A stretch of 64,000 nucleotides of DNA. Origin: an uncultured Bacillota bacterium (GTDB taxonomy: Bacteria; Bacillota; Clostridia; Christensenellales; UBA1242). Each line of letters begins with the position of its first letter. Position 1 is the stretch's first letter. The stretch is from contig URWY01000001.1 of NCBI GenBank assembly GCA_900551705.1, positions 112,002 through 176,001 of the forward strand, read 5' to 3'. A program made the translations under genes and the position numbers. This document shows, piece after piece, positions 44,294 through 52,699 of the stretch. The notes under the pieces were generated by a model, which did no database searches, was not told the origin of the DNA, and worked only from the letters and a program-made list of their open reading frames with translations.

Positions 44294-44639
44294 GGGGGCG
44301 TAACTGGTTTCGACGGAAAAGATTTTTAAAGGTGCAAAGCGTGTGGTAGGCAGTTACCTTAAAAAGCAAAAAAAATAAACGCAAATAATAATCAATACGC
44401 TGTAGCAGCTTAGTCTCACAGCTGTCCTAGTTAGAAATCTCGCGGTCTAGCAAAGGGCATCAACTCAGCGGGGAACATTTAATTGTTGTGCCAATAAGCA
44501 ATTAGAGGAACTAAATTGGCTAGCAAATCTGGTTTTTGTATACTTAAATCGGTTTGCGAAAATTAAAAGTATACTGCACACGGAGAAAAGCTTTGTAAAA
44601 CTTTTTCGGACGAGGGTTCAATTCCCTCCGTCTCCACCA
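44294..44639 (+). ncRNA. ssrA: Transfer-messenger RNA (tmRNA)
   Basis: One-piece tmRNA of 346 nt. 5' end GGGGGCGTAACTGGTTTCGA; 3' end CGAGGGTTCAATTCCCTCCG then TCTCCACCA. GGGGGCG pairs with CGTCTCC to make the tRNA-like acceptor stem. The tag frame runs from GCA 44381 to TAG 44411-44413 and encodes ANNNQYAVAA, ten residues, ending in the degron-like AVAA. It directly follows smpB. Confidence 0.96.
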
Positions 44640-44683
44640 AATTCAATTATTAATCAAAATTAATAAAAAAAGAGGAAAAGATT

Positions 44684-45955
44684 ATGTTATTTTTAGGATC
44701 ATTTGTAAACGCACTTGTTGATGTTCTTGCAATCATCGGTATCATCTTAGTTGGTGGTTTCTTGATTTTCTTCCTTGGAGATTTAGTTCTCTCAGTTCTT
44801 GATCCAAATTACACTCGTTTCGGAAGGAAAAATAAAGAAAAGAAAGAAGAAAAAACAGAAGATAAAGAAGAAGTTAAAGCACTTCCAGAAGTTCAAGAAC
44901 AACCTGTTGAAGCTTTAACATTCAAAGCAGAAGAACCTGTTAAAGAAGAACCTGTTGAAGAATTCAAATTTGACGAGCCAGAACAACCAGCAGAAGAAGA
45001 AAAAACTGAAGAAGTAAAAGAAATTGAACAAGCAAAAGAAGATGCTCTTGCAGATCTTCGCGCAGAAGAAGAAGAGTTTAGAACAAACATGCTTAAATCA
45101 ATCGAAGAAAGACAAGCAAAGAAAGAAGAAACAAAAGACAGCAAGTATGACGAATTCTTCTTTGGCGATGAAGATCTTACTGCATTTGACGATGAAGAAG
45201 AAAAATTTGATGGTATAGAAATTCAACCAGAAGAACAACCTGTTGAAGCCGAAGAAAAAGTTGAAGAAACAGTAGAACAACCAGCAGAAGTTGTTGAAAC
45301 AGAAGCAGAAGAAGTTGTTGAAGAACCAGTTGTTGAAGCAGAAGAACCACAAACAAACGAAGAACTTGAAGAATTAAAACGCCAACTTGAAGAAGAAAGA
45401 AGAAAATTTGAAGAAGAGAAAGCAGCTTTAATTTCTCAAAACGAAGAACTTTCTAAGAAACTTGAAGAAGAATCAGAAACAGTTCCAGCAGGAAGCGTTG
45501 AAGAATATGAAGCAAGACTTGCAACATTGAAAGACAGACTTACAGCAAACGAAAAAGAACTTAGAAAAGTTAAAAAAGAATTTTTACCACTTAGAAAAGT
45601 TGCAAAAACTCTTGAATCAGACGAAAAGAAATTGAGAAGAAAAGAAGCAATCGTTGCAAAACAAAAAGTTGTTCTTTATGGCGTAAATAACATCGGCGAC
45701 ATCGACGAAGAAAAAGCTAAGAAACTTGAAGAAGATTTAGATATCTTGGAAGGATTCAGACTTTCAGTTCAACACTGCGAAGAAGTTATGGCAGCAAACA
45801 AAGAAAGATATCCAATCTTGGAAAGAACATTCAATATCCTTTCAGAAAACAACGAAACAATTAAGAAAGATATTGAAGAAACAGAAAATGCTATTGCAGC
45901 GCTTAAAGTTGAAGAACCAGCAGAAGACACAAATAACGATGCAGATAACAAATAA
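44684..45955 (+). CDS. Membrane-anchored acidic coiled-coil protein, unknown
   Basis: 423 residues. One N-terminal helix (VLAIIGIILVGGFLIFFLGD) is followed by a very Glu/Lys-rich cytoplasmic body with repeated EEPV/EEQPAE motifs (residues 50-225) and a coiled coil (ELEELKRQLEEERRKFEEEK, LKDRLTANEKELRKVKKEF) up to ~residue 410. Codons are strongly biased (GAA, AAA, CTT) beyond the window average, which suggests high expression. AGAGGAAAAGATT precedes the ATG. I recognise no family; a structural role at the membrane is plausible. A terminator follows. Confidence 0.75.
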   Translation: MLFLGSFVNALVDVLAIIGIILVGGFLIFFLGDLVLSVLDPNYTRFGRKNKEKKEEKTEDKEEVKALPEVQEQPVEALTFKAEEPVKEEPVEEFKFDEPEQPAEEEKTEEVKEIEQAKEDALADLRAEEEEFRTNMLKSIEERQAKKEETKDSKYDEFFFGDEDLTAFDDEEEKFDGIEIQPEEQPVEAEEKVEETVEQPAEVVETEAEEVVEEPVVEAEEPQTNEELEELKRQLEEERRKFEEEKAALISQNEELSKKLEEESETVPAGSVEEYEARLATLKDRLTANEKELRKVKKEFLPLRKVAKTLESDEKKLRRKEAIVAKQKVVLYGVNNIGDIDEEKAKKLEEDLDILEGFRLSVQHCEEVMAANKERYPILERTFNILSENNETIKKDIEETENAIAALKVEEPAEDTNNDADNK

Positions 45956-45970
45956 TCTAAACATTTTAAA

Positions 45971-46002
45971 AATAACACATCAAAATGGTGTGTTATTTTT
46001 TT
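45971..46002 (+). terminator. Terminator after the coiled-coil membrane protein
   Basis: AATAACACATC/GGTGTGTTATT stem, AAAAT loop and a T-run. It ends only a few bases before the -10 of the patatin gene. Confidence 0.85.
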
Positions 46003-46009
46003 GTTTGTA

Positions 46010-46018
46010 TGATAAAAT
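46010..46018 (+). promoter_or_regulatory. Leaderless extended -10 of the patatin gene
   Basis: TGATAAAAT ends six bases before the ATG at 46025. No convincing -35 is visible; an extended -10 can suffice. Confidence 0.65.
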
Positions 46019-46024
46019 ATATTT

Positions 46025-46894
46025 ATGGAATTTCTTGAAAAGGTGAAAAGTAAATTGTCGTTAGAGAAAAATAAAAAAGTCAAAATTGGCCTTGCTTTGG
46101 GCGGTGGCGGCGCTCGCGGATATGCCCATTTAGGAGCAATAAAAGCTTTTGAAGAATATGGCATCAATTTTGATTTCATCGCTGGCACAAGTGCTGGTGC
46201 TTTTACTGGTGCTTTTTATGCGTCTGGTTGGACTTTTGAACAAATGTATTCAATAGCAAAAGAATTTAGAAGAAAAGACATAAGAAGAAACAAAATTCCT
46301 TTTATGCCATCATCAACCGAAGGTATACAAGAAATAATTGTCAATAATCTTGGCGATATTGATATTAAAGATACCAAAATACCTTTTTGCGCTGTTGCAG
46401 TTGATGTGCTTTCAACCCAAGAATGTTTAATCACAAAAGGCAACTTAGCAAAAGCAGTTGCGGGCAGTTGTGCCGTTCCTGGCATTTTTCAACCAGTAGA
46501 ATTTGACGGCCGCGCACTTGCCGATGGTGGCTTGCAAAACACTTTGCCTTCAAATGTGCCAAAACTTTTTGGCTGTGATTATGTTATCGCTGTTGATGTC
46601 AATGCTAAACGAACTTATGGAGCATCTTCAACCAAAATTCTAGATGTTATGGGTGCAACTATCAGGATTTTGATGAAAAGGAATGCTGAAAAAGGCTACG
46701 AATACGCCGATGTTGTTTTAACACCCGAAACTAAAAGGTTTAAGTCAACTAGCCTAGAAGGTTTTGACGATATGATTGAAGAAGGTTATCTTGAAGCGAT
46801 TGATAAGATGCCTCAAATACTTGAAATTTTAAATAAAAAACCTATATCAAATAGGTTAAAAAGTAGATATAAAGATGATGCGACAATAATTTAA
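46025..46894 (+). CDS. Patatin-like phospholipase
   Basis: 289 residues. LALGGGGARGYAHLGAIKAF holds the oxyanion loop, GTSAGAFTG the nucleophile Ser (G-x-S-x-G) and DGGLQNTLPSNV the catalytic Asp of the Ser-Asp dyad. This matches bacterial RssA/YlbK-type patatins. No signal peptide, so cytoplasmic or membrane-peripheral lipid acyl hydrolase. It starts without a ribosome binding site after an extended -10. Its stop overlaps the convergent holA stop by four bases. Confidence 0.9.
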   Translation: MEFLEKVKSKLSLEKNKKVKIGLALGGGGARGYAHLGAIKAFEEYGINFDFIAGTSAGAFTGAFYASGWTFEQMYSIAKEFRRKDIRRNKIPFMPSSTEGIQEIIVNNLGDIDIKDTKIPFCAVAVDVLSTQECLITKGNLAKAVAGSCAVPGIFQPVEFDGRALADGGLQNTLPSNVPKLFGCDYVIAVDVNAKRTYGASSTKILDVMGATIRILMKRNAEKGYEYADVVLTPETKRFKSTSLEGFDDMIEEGYLEAIDKMPQILEILNKKPISNRLKSRYKDDATII

Positions 46895-47841
46895 CAACTC
46901 AAAATTTTGAAAGTTAAATAATATAAAGCATTTTCGGCTTGCATTTGTCCGGACTTAATCATGAAATCAACTTCTTCAAGAAGCGATAAAATGTTTTTAA
47001 GTTGCACTTTTGAAAAATATTTGCTTTGATTTCTAGCCTTTAAAATTGCAAAAGGTTTAACATCAAACATCTCTGCAAGTTCTTCGTTGGAATAGTCTGA
47101 CAAACTGCAAAATGCCACTCGTCTAAAATGATTTGTGACCAAAGAAAGCAAAGCGCTTTCTTTTTTTTCTAGCATATATTGCAATAATTTGATGCTTTTG
47201 TCTTTGTTCTTATTTCCAAGGGCTTCTGTTAATTCAAAAATTTGGAATTCTTCGTCTGGCAAAACTAAATTTTTAACCATATCTGTGTCAATTGGTTCAT
47301 CGCCGCAAAATGCAACAAGTTTTGGAATTTCCGAAACAATTTTTGTCATGTTTTGTGAGCAATAGTCAATTATCAAATTTATTGCAGCGGGTTCAATTTT
47401 TTTGCCGTTTTTTATGACTTCATTGTTAATATAACGAACAAGAGTTGCGTTGTCTAAATTACTGCAATCAATAATTTCACCGCCATGCAGGTTTTTTAGG
47501 TTGGCATTGAGTTCAATAACTAAGCAGGTGGTTGGTTGAATATTATCTATGCAATTTTGAATTTCTTGTTTGTCTTTTTCTGAGATTTTTTCCAAATTTT
47601 TAACATGAATAAGTTTATATTCGCTTGCAAAAGGAAGCCCATTGACCGCTTCAATAAACTTTTCAACATTCCAATTTTCGTTATCAAAATAAATTTCGTT
47701 AAAGTCTGAAAAATCGCTGTTAATTGTTGCTTTTTTAATGAGTTTATAGGCTGTTTGCTTCAAATAGCCATCATCGCCAGAAAAAAAGTAGACATTTTCA
47801 ACTTTATCTTTTAATTTTGATGCCAACTCCAAAAATTTCAT
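46891..47841 (-). CDS. holA: DNA polymerase III subunit delta
   Basis: 316 residues from ATG 47841. YFFSGDDGYLKQTAYKLIKK, the diverged AAA+ region (LIHVKNLEKISEKDKQEIQN) and the helical C-terminus (IFELTEALGNKNKDKSIKLL, VTNHFRRVAFC) are those of the clamp-loader delta subunit. The extended -10 TGATATAAT (minus strand) ends nine bases before the ATG, or directly before an alternative ATG at 47850, so the mRNA has almost no leader. comEC lies upstream in the same direction after a 43-base gap, as in many Bacillota. Confidence 0.92.
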   Translation of the reverse strand: MKFLELASKLKDKVENVYFFSGDDGYLKQTAYKLIKKATINSDFSDFNEIYFDNENWNVEKFIEAVNGLPFASEYKLIHVKNLEKISEKDKQEIQNCIDNIQPTTCLVIELNANLKNLHGGEIIDCSNLDNATLVRYINNEVIKNGKKIEPAAINLIIDYCSQNMTKIVSEIPKLVAFCGDEPIDTDMVKNLVLPDEEFQIFELTEALGNKNKDKSIKLLQYMLEKKESALLSLVTNHFRRVAFCSLSDYSNEELAEMFDVKPFAILKARNQSKYFSKVQLKNILSLLEEVDFMIKSGQMQAENALYYLTFKILSC

Positions 47842-47884
47842 ATATAACATATTATATCATAAAGTTATAAAAAGAAAATGTTTT

Positions 47885-49411
47885 TTAACAAAAATATAAA
47901 ATCAGGCTAGCAACAGTTGTTAAACTCGCAACGGAAACGCACGCGGCAATTTTATATCGTTTATTTAGAAGGCACATTCGACTCGCAAAGAAAATCAATG
48001 CGTAGTAACCGAGATAAATTGCAAAGTTAAGTTTGAACAAACTTATGAAGGTATAAGGAATTGATGCGACAAAACTTGCACTTATTTTGATTGCTTCCAA
48101 AATAAGTTGGGTGAGATAAAGGAAGTTGCCGAAGAAAGGAGTTATGTAAGTGAGCGGTAAAAATACGAATTGAATTATGTAACCAACTGAAAAGAGTGGA
48201 ATTACAAAGATGTTAAGAAAAACTGACAAAATTGAGAAACTGCCGAAACAATTTATCAAAATTGGTATAAGAGCGATTTGCGTGGAAATGGACATTGCAA
48301 GTGGTTGAGATAAAAATTTCGGAAATTTGATTTTCATAAGGAATCTGTTTATTGTTGGATACAAGACTGCGATGCCAATTACGCAGGCAAAACTCATTTG
48401 GAAACCGATGTCAAAAGCGTAAAGAGGATTGAAAATCAGAATTAAAATGCCGGCAAGTCCAATAGAACTGAGCGAGTCGTATCTTTTTCCGATGGAGTTT
48501 GCAAGCAGCAAAATAATTGACATGATGCTTGCTCTGACAATAGATGGAGAAAATGAACATAGATAGCAATACAAAATCAAAAATGCACCGATAATGCCAA
48601 GGCTGACAAATCTGTTGACTTTGCATTTCTTCAATATCCACATAACGAAACCGACAAGCACGCCGACATGCAAACCAGATATTGCAAGAATATGTGCGAT
48701 GCCACTTTTTGAAAAGTCATCTCTCACATCATAACTGATTTCGCTTTTATCGCCGAACATCACTGCATAACCAATCGCAGAGTTTTCTTCTGTCATAAAC
48801 TTGTCTAACTGGTTTTTGACAGATTGTTGAACCTTTTCGTTAAATTTCAAATCTTTTCCAACAATATCAAAGTCGCTTAATTTCGCTCTTGTTACATATT
48901 TGATGTTGTTCTTATAGACAGAAGAATTAAGACTGTCTTTGAAGAAAATGTTTGAGTTTGTTAAAGTTGCTTTACCGCTGATAATCTCGCCATCGTTAAA
49001 CAAATTGCCGGTGTTATAGTTTACAAGCATGATGTTGTAAGTTTGTTTTTCGCCGTTAATCACAACATCGTCCAAAATTACGCATTGATATTTGCTTTTG
49101 ATAGAACTTTGAGCGCTAACACGAGCGGTTATTTCTTGCTCGCCGCTTATTGCAGGTGGGTTATAATTTTTCATTTCAACAACATAAAATAAAAAGCCAC
49201 AACAAAACGCGAGCAGCACCACTAAAAATTGTTTTAATTTCTTTCTATAAATGCTAAAAGCAAGCGAACTTGCAAGTAAAAAGATGAAAATTCCGAGATA
49301 AATATAATTGGACAGCAAAATATAACGCGAAAACACAATTCCACAAATTAGAGATATGAAAACGAAAAATAATGGTCTGAAATTAAAAATTTTCTTCTTT
49401 TGCAAATTCAT
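47885..49411 (-). CDS. comEC: ComEC/Rec2-family competence membrane protein lacking the C-terminal hydrolase domain
   Basis: 508 residues: N-terminal helices with a DUF4131-type OB region (EITARVSAQSSIKSKYQCVI), then the competence domain (VMFGDKSEISYDVRDDFSKS, GIAHILAISGLHVGVLVG, SPSIVRASIMSIILLLANSI, PLYAFDIGFQMSFACVIGIA). It ends after the last helices, so the metallo-beta-lactamase domain of classical ComEC (700-800 aa) is absent; short forms are known in some lineages. The protein forms the channel for transforming DNA. It lies next to holA on the same strand. No other competence gene is in the window. Confidence 0.88.
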   Translation of the reverse strand: MNLQKKKIFNFRPLFFVFISLICGIVFSRYILLSNYIYLGIFIFLLASSLAFSIYRKKLKQFLVVLLAFCCGFLFYVVEMKNYNPPAISGEQEITARVSAQSSIKSKYQCVILDDVVINGEKQTYNIMLVNYNTGNLFNDGEIISGKATLTNSNIFFKDSLNSSVYKNNIKYVTRAKLSDFDIVGKDLKFNEKVQQSVKNQLDKFMTEENSAIGYAVMFGDKSEISYDVRDDFSKSGIAHILAISGLHVGVLVGFVMWILKKCKVNRFVSLGIIGAFLILYCYLCSFSPSIVRASIMSIILLLANSIGKRYDSLSSIGLAGILILIFNPLYAFDIGFQMSFACVIGIAVLYPTINRFLMKIKFPKFLSQPLAMSISTQIALIPILINCFGSFSILSVFLNIFVIPLFSVGYIIQFVFLPLTYITPFFGNFLYLTQLILEAIKISASFVASIPYTFISLFKLNFAIYLGYYALIFFASRMCLLNKRYKIAACVSVASLTTVASLILYFC

Positions 49412-49585
49412 TTATAGACACTTAGAATAAATATATATATTACAATTATGCTTTTATTAAAAAATAAAGTCAAATAAATTGCGAAATTGGCAAGAAAATT
49501 TAAAAAAATTCAATAAATTTTAATTAAACTATTGAAATTATAAATTTAATGTGCTAAAATAATGCAGTATTTAAAGGAGTTAATC

Positions 49586-49831
49586 ATGAACTATTTATTT
49601 TTATTAAGCACTTTAACAGATAGATTGGCAAAAACACATGTTATAGTTGGACTTTGCCTTGCAATTTTAGGCTTTGCACTTTCACTTTTGGCTAGAAGAA
49701 TTGCTAGTGTTTGCCGCCCAGAAGACCAAAGAAAATTGCCAGTTGAAAACAGCAACAAAGTTTACATCATGCTTAAAGGCTTTGGTTTAGTATTTTTGCT
49801 TGTTGCTTTAATTATCATGATGTTTGAATAG
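49586..49831 (+). CDS. Small two-helix membrane protein (81 aa), unknown
   Basis: Start at ATG 49586 behind AAAGGAGTTAATC. Helix 1 AKTHVIVGLCLAILGFALSL, a polar loop with RRIASVCRPEDQRKLPVENS, helix 2 IMLKGFGLVFLLVALIIMMF. A good promoter (TTGAAA, 17 bases, TAAAAT with TG in front) lies upstream. Size and topology recall SecG, but the SecG motifs are missing. Followed by a strong terminator, so it is a single-gene unit. Confidence 0.7.
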   Translation: MNYLFLLSTLTDRLAKTHVIVGLCLAILGFALSLLARRIASVCRPEDQRKLPVENSNKVYIMLKGFGLVFLLVALIIMMFE

Positions 49832-49876
49832 ACCATGTTCTAAATTAGCACTCAAAAAAATGTCTAAAAATTTGTA

Positions 49877-49910
49877 AAAATATGTCAAAATCGTTTGACA
49901 TATTTTTTTT
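49877..49910 (+). terminator. Terminator before nrdD
   Basis: A 13-base-pair stem AAAATATGTCAAA/TTTGACATATTTT with loop ATCG and T-run. Confidence 0.88.
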
Positions 49911-49938
49911 GTAGTTTTATTATTTAGTCAACATTTGT

Positions 49939-49985
49939 ACACAATATGTTGTGTTTTGGGGTAGAAATAACACATTATATTGATT
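49939..49985 (+). promoter_or_regulatory. Two NrdR boxes upstream of nrdD
   Basis: ACACAATATGTTGTGT (49939-49954) is close to the NrdR-box consensus ACACWATATATWGTGT. A weaker copy ACACATTATATTGATT starts 31 bases later (49970-49985), the three-turn spacing usual for NrdR pairs. NrdR, an ATP-cone repressor not encoded here, should control this operon. Confidence 0.75.
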
Positions 49986-50018
49986 TTACGAATAGTTGCA
50001 AAAAAGGGGGAGAGTAAG

Positions 50019-52139
50019 GTGCTTAAAATAGTTAAAAAAGATGGAACGCTGGAAGATTACAACTTGCAAAAAGTGGTCAACGCTGTTAAGAAATCGGCTT
50101 ATCGTGCGCTAGTTGATTTCACGCAGGAAGAACTTGATAAGATTTGCAATATTGTTGATACACTTGTAAAAAGTCAACCAACTGACCAAGTTCCAATTGC
50201 AGCAATGCATAACATTGTTGAAAGTGCACTTGAACAAACAAAGCCAGAAGTGGCAAAAAGTTATCGTGACTACCGCAATTATAAACAAGATTTCGTGCGT
50301 ATGCTGGACGATGTTTATAGGAAAAGTCAAGCGATAATGTATATTGGGGACAAAGAAAATAGCAATTTAGATAGTGCTCTTGTTTCGACCAAGCGTTGTT
50401 TGATATTTAATCAACTCAATAAAGAGTTGTATCAAAAATTTTTCATGACAAATGAAGAGCTGCAGGCTTGCCGTGAAGGTTATATTTACATACATGACAT
50501 GAGTTCAAGGCGAGATACTATGAATTGTTGCTTGTTTAACATTCAAGCGGTCTTAGATGGCGGGTTTGAAATGAGCAATATGTGGTATAACGAACCAAAA
50601 AGTTTGGACACTGCATTTGATGTTATTGGAGATGTTGTTTTAGCATCTGCCAGTCAACAATATGGTGGTTTTACTCTGCCAGAGATAGACAAAGTGTTGT
50701 CGAAGTATGCAGAACACTCTTATGAAAAATATTTGAACAAATATTTGGCAATGGGAGTTAGCCAAGATATTGCAGAATGTGAAGCAGAAAATGATGTTAA
50801 AAGAGATTTTGAACAAGGGTTTCAAGGTTGGGAATACAAATTTAACACAGTGGCATCGTCTAGGGGTGATTATCCTTTCATTACGGTCACGACAGGGCTT
50901 GCAACTGATAAATTTGGCAAAATGGCAACCAAATCGCTTTTAAAAGTTAGAAAAAATGGTGAAGGCAAGGATGGTTTTAAAAAGCCAGTTTTGTTTCCAA
51001 AAATTGTATTTTTATATGATGAAAATTTGCACGGTGAAGGCAAAGTGAATGAAGATTTGTTTGAAGCGGGCATAGATTGCAGTGCAAAAACGATGTATCC
51101 AGATTGGCTCAGTTTAACAGGCGAAGGTTATGTTGCTGAGATGTATAAAAAATATGGCAGAGTTGTTTCACCTATGGGGTGCAGAGCGTTTTTGTCGCCA
51201 TGGTTTGAACGCGGCGGCTTTGAGCCAGCAGATAGCGAAGACAAACCAGTTTATGTTGGTAGATTTAATATCGGAGCTGTAAGTTTACACTTGCCTATGA
51301 TTTATGCCAAGGCAAAGCGAGAAGGTAAAGATTTTTACGAAGTTTTAGACTATTATTTGAATTTAATTAGGCATGTTCATTTACGCACTTATGATTATCT
51401 TGCTGAAATGCGTGCAAGCACAAATCCGCTTGCATACTGCGAAGGTGGTTTCTTGGGCGGACATTTGAAGCCACGCGATAAAATCGCACCACTTTTGAAG
51501 TCTGCAACGGCGTCATTTGGTATCACAGCGTTAAACGAACTTCAACAACTTCACAATGGCAAATCGCTTGCCGAAGACGGCGAATTTGCGCTGGAAGTTA
51601 TGCGATATATAAATAAAAAAGTTGGTGAATTTAAAGAAGAGGACCACAAATTATATGCAATTTATGGCACGCCAGCGGAGAGTTTGTGCGGACTTCAAAT
51701 CACACAATTTAGAAAAGAATTTGGCATTATTAAAAATGTATCAGATAGGCCTTATGTTTCAAACTCGTTCCATTGCCATGTAACGGAAGATATAACTCCA
51801 ATACAAAAACAAGATTTGGAAAAGAGATTTTGGGATTTATGCAACGGCGGAAAAATTCAATATGTTCGTTATCCAGTTTCTTATAATCGCGAAGCAATCA
51901 AAACACTTGTAAATCGTGCAATGAAAATGGGATTTTACGAAGGTGTAAACTTGTCACTTGCATATTGTGATGATTGCGGGCATGAAGAACTTGAAATGGA
52001 TATTTGTCCAAAATGTGGAAGTAAAAATTTGACCAAGATTGACAGAATGAATGGTTATTTGTCGTTCTCCCGCGTTAAAGGCGACACAAGGCTCAACGAA
52101 GCGAAAATGGCAGAAATAAAAGAAAGGAAGAGCATGTAA
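50019..52139 (+). CDS. nrdD: Anaerobic ribonucleoside-triphosphate reductase (class III)
   Basis: 706 residues from GTG 50019, chosen because GGGGGAGAGTAAG precedes it; the frame extends farther upstream only through the NrdR box region. Order: N-terminal ATP cone (VKKDGTLEDYNLQKVVNAVK), catalytic barrel with MNCCLFNIQAVLDGGFEMSN, ASSRGDYPFITVTTGL and SPMGCRAFLSPWFERGG, a C-terminal zinc site CDDCGHE...CPKCGS, and the glycyl-radical loop RMNGYLSFSRVKGD. Makes dNTPs without oxygen, so the host is an anaerobe. nrdG overlaps its stop by one base. Confidence 0.95.
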   Translation: MLKIVKKDGTLEDYNLQKVVNAVKKSAYRALVDFTQEELDKICNIVDTLVKSQPTDQVPIAAMHNIVESALEQTKPEVAKSYRDYRNYKQDFVRMLDDVYRKSQAIMYIGDKENSNLDSALVSTKRCLIFNQLNKELYQKFFMTNEELQACREGYIYIHDMSSRRDTMNCCLFNIQAVLDGGFEMSNMWYNEPKSLDTAFDVIGDVVLASASQQYGGFTLPEIDKVLSKYAEHSYEKYLNKYLAMGVSQDIAECEAENDVKRDFEQGFQGWEYKFNTVASSRGDYPFITVTTGLATDKFGKMATKSLLKVRKNGEGKDGFKKPVLFPKIVFLYDENLHGEGKVNEDLFEAGIDCSAKTMYPDWLSLTGEGYVAEMYKKYGRVVSPMGCRAFLSPWFERGGFEPADSEDKPVYVGRFNIGAVSLHLPMIYAKAKREGKDFYEVLDYYLNLIRHVHLRTYDYLAEMRASTNPLAYCEGGFLGGHLKPRDKIAPLLKSATASFGITALNELQQLHNGKSLAEDGEFALEVMRYINKKVGEFKEEDHKLYAIYGTPAESLCGLQITQFRKEFGIIKNVSDRPYVSNSFHCHVTEDITPIQKQDLEKRFWDLCNGGKIQYVRYPVSYNREAIKTLVNRAMKMGFYEGVNLSLAYCDDCGHEELEMDICPKCGSKNLTKIDRMNGYLSFSRVKGDTRLNEAKMAEIKERKSM

Positions 52140-52627
52140 TGAAATATCACAATATAACAAAAGATGATATGAACAATGGCGATGGTTTAAGAGTTGTTTT
52201 GTGGGTGAGTGGCTGCAATCATGCTTGCCTTGAATGCCATAATCAAATCACTTGGGATCCAAATTGCGGTTTGGAGTTTGATGAGTCTGCTAAAAATGAA
52301 ATATTTGAAGAGTTAGAAAAAGACTATGTTTCAGGCTTGACTTTGTCTGGCGGCGACCCGCTTTTCCCGTCAAATGTTGAAACTGTAACCAATTTTGCAA
52401 AAAAAGTGAAAGAAAACTATCCTAATAAAACAATTTGGTTGTATACAGGTTATTTGTTTGAGCAAATTGAAGATTACGAGATTTTAAAATATATCGATGT
52501 GCTTGTTGATGGGCCATTTGTTGTTAAACTCAAAGATAACAATGCACATTGGAAAGGAAGCACAAATCAGCGCGTTATTGATGTTAAAAATACACTTAAA
52601 AGTGGAAAAATTGTGCTTTTTGATTAA
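52139..52627 (+). CDS. nrdG: Anaerobic ribonucleotide reductase activating protein
   Basis: 162-residue radical-SAM enzyme with CNHACLEC (Cys-x3-Cys-x2-Cys) for the iron-sulfur cluster, LSGGDPLF for SAM binding and DVLVDGPFVVKLKDNN. It generates the glycyl radical on NrdD. TAATG couples its start to the nrdD stop. Confidence 0.95.
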   Translation: MKYHNITKDDMNNGDGLRVVLWVSGCNHACLECHNQITWDPNCGLEFDESAKNEIFEELEKDYVSGLTLSGGDPLFPSNVETVTNFAKKVKENYPNKTIWLYTGYLFEQIEDYEILKYIDVLVDGPFVVKLKDNNAHWKGSTNQRVIDVKNTLKSGKIVLFD

Positions 52628-52647
52628 CGAATAATAACGAAATAAAG

Positions 52648-52699
52648 ACAAATACTAACTTATATGAAAACCACATATAGATTTAGTATTTGTTTTTTT
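52648..52699 (+). terminator. Hairpin with T-run enclosing the start codon of the next gene
   Basis: ACAAATACTAA (52648-52658) pairs perfectly with TTAGTATTTGT (52683-52693), followed by a run of T to 52699. The 24-base loop contains the ATG (52664) of the deacetylase gene. It could end the nrdDG transcript and at the same time limit the next gene. Confidence 0.65.

Noticed and set aside
49586..49831. SecG
   Set aside because: Size and two helices fit but the conserved SecG sequence pattern is absent.
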